Positions 59,240-64,000 of a stretch of 64,000 nucleotides of DNA are shown piece by piece. The stretch is from LBZV01 sp000993855 (GTDB taxonomy: Bacteria > Patescibacteriota > Microgenomatia > Curtissbacterales > GWA2-41-24). Within the stretch, counting starts at the first letter, position 1, and each line of letters begins with the position of its first letter. The position numbers and the translations under genes are program-made. Below the pieces are notes generated by a model that did no database searches, was not told the DNA's origin, and saw only the letters and a list, made by a program, of their open reading frames with translations. Location: NCBI GenBank assembly GCA_964492425.1, contig CAZBKB010000002.1, positions 22,085 to 86,084 of the forward strand, in the 5' to 3' direction.

Positions 59240-61014
59240 TTAGTGGAAAATCCTGCTCGTATATCAACTTCTTTATACTCCATAAGTTTGCTCATAAAGT
59301 AATCGAAATTCTCGTGAGCTGCACAAGCCACTGTGTCTGCTCCTCCGTAGTAGACTATCAGTTCACTACCAAGCTTAACGGCTCCGCATGGATAAACTAC
59401 ACCAGATTTGTATCCGTCATTTTCATAACTTTCTAGGGGTTCAATAATAGGCGACTTGGACCTGAAAAGAACTTTTGTCGGGTCATTTTTGGCAAGAACC
59501 ATAGCCCCAACTTTATATTTTCCCGGATCCATGTCTCCTACAGCCTGATAGATTAAAAGCCACCCATCAGCAGTTTTAATTGGTGTTGCGCCAACCCCTA
59601 TTTTCCTGTTGTCCCACGAGTTCTTACTTGGCCCTATTTTGTATTCTCCCTTTAAAAATTTCGAACCGTCAAAATTCAAATTGTTAACAAAATCAATCAG
59701 GATATCAGGATAAACCCTGTGAAAAATGACATATTTTCCATCCATCTTTTCAGGTAATATGCAGGCATTTTTGTTAACCTCTCCGGGTTTCGAGATAAGA
59801 ACCGGTTTTTCCCAATTCCAATTCTGGTTATGAAAATCTTCCTCCCCAATAGAGGTTAGAGCTACTCGCGGATGAGTTGCCCCATCGTACGCAACATAAG
59901 TCATATAAATCCGCCCGTCTATTTTTGTAATTCTCGGATCCTCGACACCACCACTGCCACCCCCTCCGGACATAAATGGCGAAAACACCAAATAAGACAG
60001 CCTTTTTGTATTTTTACCTTCAAATGACTGCGTGGGTTCGTAAATTGGGCTCGGACTTCGGGAATCAATGTGGATCCCGTCAATACTAGTCGCATAACCT
60101 AAAACTGAGACGTCATCATCCCCGATTGCTCTGTAGATGATATGCACCTTGCCTCGGTCAGTAAAAGCTGTCGGGTTAAATGTGGCCTTGGATTCCCACC
60201 AATTTTCAACAATTGGCCTAATTATTGGGTTATGTTTTAATTTTTTTAGTATTACATGCGAAAAATGCTGTTTCTCAAGTATCTTGTCAAGCACAAATGG
60301 GTGGACAAGAGCAATAATTCCATCGGTCGATTGCCAGTAGCTAAGAAGCTCCCCATTGTGCAGGGCAACACCAACAGGCAATAAATTCATTTTGTGCCAA
60401 GTCGGGTGTGGTTCCCATAAAGGATCGTCAATTTTGCGAATAAGCTTTTGCGGATTTTCTTTATCAAAAAGAGCAGCGTGTAAGAAGTAGTGAGTATTGC
60501 CTTTAAGTTTCTTCTTATTATAATAAAAAACCAAAATACCCTCGTCGAGATTGTAAATATTGCTAGCATGAAGGGGAGAAGTGCCGAAGAAGTCTTTTTT
60601 TGGTAAAAGAACAGGCTCTTTCTCAATTTCCCATTTCACCAAGTCGTAAGAATACGCACACTTGATAGAGCTTTCTCCAAAATACATGACGTATTTTCCG
60701 TGGTACTGGTAATCGGGCACTATGCTCGCAGTTTCGTCCACATTCGCAACTAATCCAAGGTTTTTAAACTCTGCCATATTCTCGGATATTGCCCCAAATA
60801 AATTCTTTGACCCTTTTTTATTAAAGATGTAAGAAAGGAAATAACCAGAGTGAGTTTTTGCCAGGCTTAAATCACTGATTTTTCTGGAATCTACCCGCGC
60901 GTCTTGCTCACTCAATATCTGGCAAATAGGGTGGAAGAGGGAAAAGTTAATGCCATCAGTACTGGTCTCGATCCTAAAAAAACTCCCCTCGTCACGCCCT
61001 AGATGGTAGAACAA
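59236..61014 (-). CDS. Second GH130-like protein, 5' end probably truncated
   Basis: The C-terminal half is a GH130 domain with G-V-E-D-P-R-I-T-K-I and K-N-A-C-I-L-P; the N-terminal half is a diverged propeller lacking the motif. TTG at 61014 is the only standard start, but it stands in the middle of a propeller strand: the same frame stays open upstream for 33 more codons to 61113, reading like coding sequence (H-T-P-L-G-V-F-S-G-G-G-K-V-F), without ATG, GTG or TTG. The true start may have been lost. It is paired with the other GH130 gene. Confidence 0.75.
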   Translation of the reverse strand: MFYHLGRDEGSFFRIETSTDGINFSLFHPICQILSEQDARVDSRKISDLSLAKTHSGYFLSYIFNKKGSKNLFGAISENMAEFKNLGLVANVDETASIVPDYQYHGKYVMYFGESSIKCAYSYDLVKWEIEKEPVLLPKKDFFGTSPLHASNIYNLDEGILVFYYNKKKLKGNTHYFLHAALFDKENPQKLIRKIDDPLWEPHPTWHKMNLLPVGVALHNGELLSYWQSTDGIIALVHPFVLDKILEKQHFSHVILKKLKHNPIIRPIVENWWESKATFNPTAFTDRGKVHIIYRAIGDDDVSVLGYATSIDGIHIDSRSPSPIYEPTQSFEGKNTKRLSYLVFSPFMSGGGGSGGVEDPRITKIDGRIYMTYVAYDGATHPRVALTSIGEEDFHNQNWNWEKPVLISKPGEVNKNACILPEKMDGKYVIFHRVYPDILIDFVNNLNFDGSKFLKGEYKIGPSKNSWDNRKIGVGATPIKTADGWLLIYQAVGDMDPGKYKVGAMVLAKNDPTKVLFRSKSPIIEPLESYENDGYKSGVVYPCGAVKLGSELIVYYGGADTVACAAHENFDYFMSKLMEYKEVDIRAGFSTN

Positions 61015-61113
61015 AAAAACTTTTCCCCCACCAGAAAAAACTCCAAGAGGAGTGTGCGCTGATTTCTTAACTATCTTACCGCTTACGTCAGCGTTTCTAA
61101 TTTTAGACGGGCA

Positions 61114-61224
61114 CTATGTTAAAGCTAAATCAGCCTAACAGGCCTTAATCTAATTATAGGCATATATTAGGCTTGGACGCCATAGTACTTAAATCAAGGT
61201 GATTGCGCTTTCACTGTTAAAAGC
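61114..61224. other. Spacer between GH130 frame and comM promoter
   Basis: No gene is visible. This is the right-hand junction of the GH130 segment, before the comM promoter. It contains a short run of TTAGGC-like repeats (AGCCTAACAGGCC and TTAGGC). Confidence 0.3.
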
Positions 61225-61253
61225 TTGCGGTAAACTAGCTTCTTATATATATT
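61225..61253 (+). promoter_or_regulatory. Promoter of comM (leaderless)
   Basis: TTGCGG (61225-61230) and TATATT (61248-61253) are 17 bases apart; the -10 box ends 6 bases before the ATG at 61260. Confidence 0.65.
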
Positions 61254-61259
61254 ACTTGA

Positions 61260-62777
61260 ATGCTAGCCAAAGTTATGTCCGCTGCAGTCGTAGGGTTAGA
61301 TGCTGTCCCCATCACCGTCGAAGTTGATATTGCAGCTCAAGGCTTACCAAGTTTTACGATTGTCGGTCTTCCAGATAAGGCAGTCGAGGAATCAAAAGAA
61401 AGAGTCCGCGCGGCACTCAAGAATTCCGGTGCCGATTTTCCTGCAAAAAGAATAACTGTCAATCTCGCACCCGCCGATCTTCCAAAAGAAGGTCCGGCTT
61501 ATGATCTGCCTATAGCTCTTGGCATTTTAATAGCGTCAGAACAGCTCAAATGCCAAATTACAGAAAGTATTTTTTTGGGAGAGTTGTCTCTTGACGGTTC
61601 ACTTCGTCGAATTTGGGGAGTTTTACCTTGTGCAATTATGGCTCGTGACAAAAAATTTATGGAAGTATATATCCCCGCAGACAATCTAGACGAAGCCGCA
61701 ATTATCAATAAAATAAATGTATTCCCACTTATAAACCTTCGTCAATTATTTGACCATTTTGCAACTGACAAAAAAATAATCCCTTCAAAAACCAAAAAGC
61801 AAACGTTTGCGGCAATAGAAAATCAAGATTACGATTTTGCAAATATTCGTGGACAGGAAAGCGCCAAAAGAGCTCTCGAGATAGCTGCAGCCGGAAGCCA
61901 CAATATACTAATGAAAGGTCCGCCCGGCGCCGGCAAAACTCTAATGGCAAGAAGCTTTGCTACAATTCTTCCCAAACTTTCATTCGACGAAAGCCTAGAA
62001 GTAACTAAAATTTATTCGATTGCCAATTTATTGGATAATAAAAATCCTGTAATTACTTCTCGTCCTTTTCGCTCACCTCATCACACGACTTCTCACATCG
62101 GTTTGATAGGTGGCGGCAATATTCCAAGACCAGGAGAAATATCTCTTGCTCACAGAGGAGTCTTATTTTTGGATGAATTCCCTGAGTTTCCAAGGCATGT
62201 TCTAGAGGCCCTCCGCCAGCCAATGGAGGATGGAGAAATAGTTGTTTCCCGTGCCGCGGGCTCTGTTAAATTCCCGTCAAGATTTACACTTGTTGCAGCA
62301 GCTAACCCCTGTCCATGCGGGTTTTTTGGGGATGAGCAAAGAAACTGTACTTGCCAACCGCAAACTATCACCCGCTACCAAAAAAGAATCTCCGGACCAA
62401 TCTTAGATCGTATCGATATACACGTTTCAGTCCCAGCGATCCCACCCGGTAAATTAACAGGAAAGTATCAGAGTGAACCATCAGCAACAATACAAAAACG
62501 AGTACAGAAAGCCAGAGATATTCAGCTCAAAAGATTTAAAGGCCTAAAAATTACTTCAAACGCAGAGATGAATAACAAACAGTTAAAGCAATTCTGCAAC
62601 CTTGATGATCAATCAATCCTTTTATTAAAACAAGCCATATCAAAACTCAATCTCTCCGCTCGAGCCTTTCACAGAGTAATAAAAATTGCTCGCACAATTG
62701 CAGACCTCGAAGCATCAGCCAAAATAAAATCCAATCACGTCGCAGAATCCCTCCAATATCGCCCAAATGATAATTAA
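61260..62777 (+). CDS. comM: YifB/ComM family Mg-chelatase-like AAA+ ATPase
   Basis: This 505-residue protein has the N-terminal Lon-like fold domain (1-170), the AAA+ Walker A G-P-P-G-A-G-K-T at 220-227, Walker B L-F-L-D-E-F-P-E-F and the C-terminal Mg-chelatase segment with S-A-R-A-F-H-R. ComM is a hexameric helicase that extends branch migration in natural transformation. It is flanked on both sides by remnants of another comM. Confidence 0.95.
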   Translation: MLAKVMSAAVVGLDAVPITVEVDIAAQGLPSFTIVGLPDKAVEESKERVRAALKNSGADFPAKRITVNLAPADLPKEGPAYDLPIALGILIASEQLKCQITESIFLGELSLDGSLRRIWGVLPCAIMARDKKFMEVYIPADNLDEAAIINKINVFPLINLRQLFDHFATDKKIIPSKTKKQTFAAIENQDYDFANIRGQESAKRALEIAAAGSHNILMKGPPGAGKTLMARSFATILPKLSFDESLEVTKIYSIANLLDNKNPVITSRPFRSPHHTTSHIGLIGGGNIPRPGEISLAHRGVLFLDEFPEFPRHVLEALRQPMEDGEIVVSRAAGSVKFPSRFTLVAAANPCPCGFFGDEQRNCTCQPQTITRYQKRISGPILDRIDIHVSVPAIPPGKLTGKYQSEPSATIQKRVQKARDIQLKRFKGLKITSNAEMNNKQLKQFCNLDDQSILLLKQAISKLNLSARAFHRVIKIARTIADLEASAKIKSNHVAESLQYRPNDN

Positions 62778-62808
62778 GGGATTCGAAGACCATGAGTGTA
62801 ACCGAATG

Positions 62809-62850
62809 GTCGCAGAAGCATTACAATATCGGCCTTCAATCGACAGCTAA
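62809..62850 (+). pseudogene. 3' remnant of a second, diverged comM/yifB
   Basis: These 14 codons read V-A-E-A-L-Q-Y-R-P-S-I-D-S-stop, matching the end of the intact comM (V-A-E-S-L-Q-Y-R-P-N-D-N) 31 bases upstream. The codons differ, so this is the tail of another comM allele. With the 5' remnant at 57137 it brackets the GH130 genes and the intact comM. Confidence 0.7.
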
Positions 62851-62921
62851 TGCTTCAAGATCTCATCGAGCTTGTCGAGAAATTCTCTGAATCGAATGAC
62901 TTGCCGAACTACTATATGGAA

Positions 62922-63746
62922 TTATTGTCTTCTTAAAAGTGCTATTGCACCATACAAACCTATATCATTTTGATATTTAGAAATTAAGAACTGAGGAGCT
63001 TGAAATATTTTCAATTTGTCACGAACAATAACTTCTATATTTTCTATTTTTTTCTTTTGGTTTAAAGTAACACTGCCAGCGAAAATAACAAGATTGACAG
63101 GATTAATTATCAAAACATTAAGTAGTCCGTGAGCAAAACGTTGTTCCACTTCCCGCCATTCACCCTCTGACAGGTTTTTTGCTGACTTGCCGTATAGCCT
63201 TGCAATTCCATTTCCACCACAGTATGCTTCAAGACAACCGTGTTGCCCGCAATTGTCAAAAATACCCTGCCACTTTATAATCTGGTGTCCAAGTTCACAG
63301 GGTACGGTGTAGACCTGGTTGTTTATCAGACGAACACATGTTCCTCCGATGCCAGTTCCCCAAGTTATGAATATAAAATCTTTACCCACGCCAAAACCAA
63401 ATTTAGCCTCACCTAAAGCTGCACAAGTAGCATCATTTTCAAGGACAATTTTACACTTGAATAAATTCTCTAAATCATTTTTTATAGTTTGTTTCTCCCA
63501 GCTTTTAATATTATTGGCTTTTAAAATTTGTGTTTTGTCATCGTCTAATACTGCTGCAATACCTACTCCTATACCACTTACTTTTGATTTTGCCAGTTCA
63601 GAAATAGCCTTGGAAAGATTATCAAAATCGTTTTGATAATTATTCTGAGTTTTAAGCTCAATTACTTTAACTGCTTTGGGCAAGTAGAGAGTTTTAAAAG
63701 AGGCCAATTTTATCGAAGTTCCGCCTACATCAATTCCTATAAACAT
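62922..63746 (-). CDS. ROK-family sugar kinase
   Basis: This 274-residue protein has the ATP-binding D-V-G-G-T-S-I-K (6-13), the catalytic E-N-D segment at 103-105 and the ROK zinc-type motif C-G-Q-H-G-C-L-E-A-Y-C (166-176). The E-L-G-H (151-154) substrate segment is present. ROK kinases phosphorylate glucose, N-acetylmannosamine and related sugars. It may use sugars released by the nearby GH130 enzymes. Confidence 0.9.
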   Translation of the reverse strand: MFIGIDVGGTSIKLASFKTLYLPKAVKVIELKTQNNYQNDFDNLSKAISELAKSKVSGIGVGIAAVLDDDKTQILKANNIKSWEKQTIKNDLENLFKCKIVLENDATCAALGEAKFGFGVGKDFIFITWGTGIGGTCVRLINNQVYTVPCELGHQIIKWQGIFDNCGQHGCLEAYCGGNGIARLYGKSAKNLSEGEWREVEQRFAHGLLNVLIINPVNLVIFAGSVTLNQKKKIENIEVIVRDKLKIFQAPQFLISKYQNDIGLYGAIALLRRQ

Positions 63747-63835
63747 GTTTATGGAAGTATATCAAAAGTTCCAACATCCTACATCAGACACCTTTAGAAG
63801 AATGAAAAATGGCCGACTTTTGGATTAACCTGTTT

Positions 63836-63864
63836 TTGCACTTCAGTTTATGTTAAATTATACT
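63836..63864 (+). promoter_or_regulatory. Promoter near the right end of the window
   Basis: TTGCAC (63836-63841) and TATACT (63859-63864) are 17 bases apart. Transcription would start about 63871 and run off the window, with a leader of about 90 bases before the next ATG. Confidence 0.55.
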
Positions 63865-63961
63865 TCGTATTTAGAGAAACGATTCGGCTGAGATCATCGT
63901 CGAAGTCTTGCCCCTTGCTTTAAAAACATGTTCATTATTTGAAGCGTAAAATGACTTAGGA

Positions 63962-64000
63962 ATGGCAAGTAGTATGGTAAAAAGAAGATTAAGAATAGCG
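63962..64000 (+). CDS. Possible start of a gene that leaves the window
   Basis: An ATG opens a frame reading M-A-S-S-M-V-K-R-R-L-R-I-A to the last base, downstream of a good promoter. AGGA is only 1 base from this ATG, so the second ATG (codon 5) might be the true start. Too little is visible to name it. Confidence 0.3.
   Translation, partial: MASSMVKRRLRIA

Noticed and set aside
63871..63940. TPP riboswitch, because of GGCTGAGA
   Set aside because: The second conserved TPP segment (ACCCTTTGAACCTGAT-like) and the closing stem are absent.
1..64000. CRISPR array
   Set aside because: No series of regularly spaced short repeats with unique spacers was seen; the only close direct repeats are the rpsJ tail copies.

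Overview
The window looks like a chromosomal segment of a Candidate Phyla Radiation (Patescibacteria) bacterium, probably of the Microgenomates (OP11) type. The S10-spc-alpha ribosomal protein operons are complete except for rpmD (L30), which CPR bacteria characteristically lack. The DNA is AT-rich, GTG and TTG starts are common, genes overlap by ATGA, RNase Y has no membrane anchor, and many genes encode small unrecognised membrane proteins. The lineage is inferred from gene content, not from a database search. A run of 10 N at 30149-30158 shows this is a scaffold from an assembly.

Layout. 1-1731: a RelE-type toxin cut by the window edge with its antitoxin, a small ORF plus DUF4258/DUF2283 pair, and an S51 peptidase. 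1926-3110: tuf with its own promoter, leader hairpin and terminator. 3308-20051: rpsJ to rpsI, with secY, adk, map, infA, rpmJ and rpoA embedded; an unrecognised 101-residue protein lies between rplB and rpsS. The rpsJ-rplC gap is unusual: it holds two extra copies of the rpsJ 3' end, a long palindrome and a probable pseudoknot leader. 20149-31556: tRNA-Pro(GGG), recA-recX, rny, an HU gene, miaB and miaA separated by membrane glycosyltransferase genes, an AI-2E family permease broken by the N run, and the RNase P RNA.

31811-52798 is a nearly complete purine biosynthesis locus in two blocks. Block one is purN-like, purD, a HAD phosphatase of EhaR/COG4030 type, a PfkB kinase, a fused purS-purL, purQ and purM. 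Block two is purP1, purA, purP2, purB, purK, purE, purC, guaA and an ITPase. AICAR formylation appears to use archaeal-type, formate-dependent PurP, present twice around purA. No purF, purH or purO is in the window. Between the blocks is a group of small membrane protein genes.

52800-64000 is an envelope and carbohydrate region: GtrA-like protein, secreted nuclease, matrixin-like metallopeptidase, L,D-transpeptidase, methyltransferase, two double-domain GH130 genes, a comM/yifB AAA+ ATPase and a ROK kinase. The GH130 genes and intact comM are bracketed by two pieces of a second, diverged comM: its promoter and first 34 codons at 57102-57240 and its last codons at 62809-62850. Together with the rpsJ tail copies, this suggests that incoming DNA has recombined at the ends of housekeeping genes, leaving synonymously diverged remnants.

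Several promoters have near-consensus boxes. In at least three (purP1, comM and the comM remnant) the -10 box ends exactly six bases before the ATG, which predicts leaderless mRNAs.
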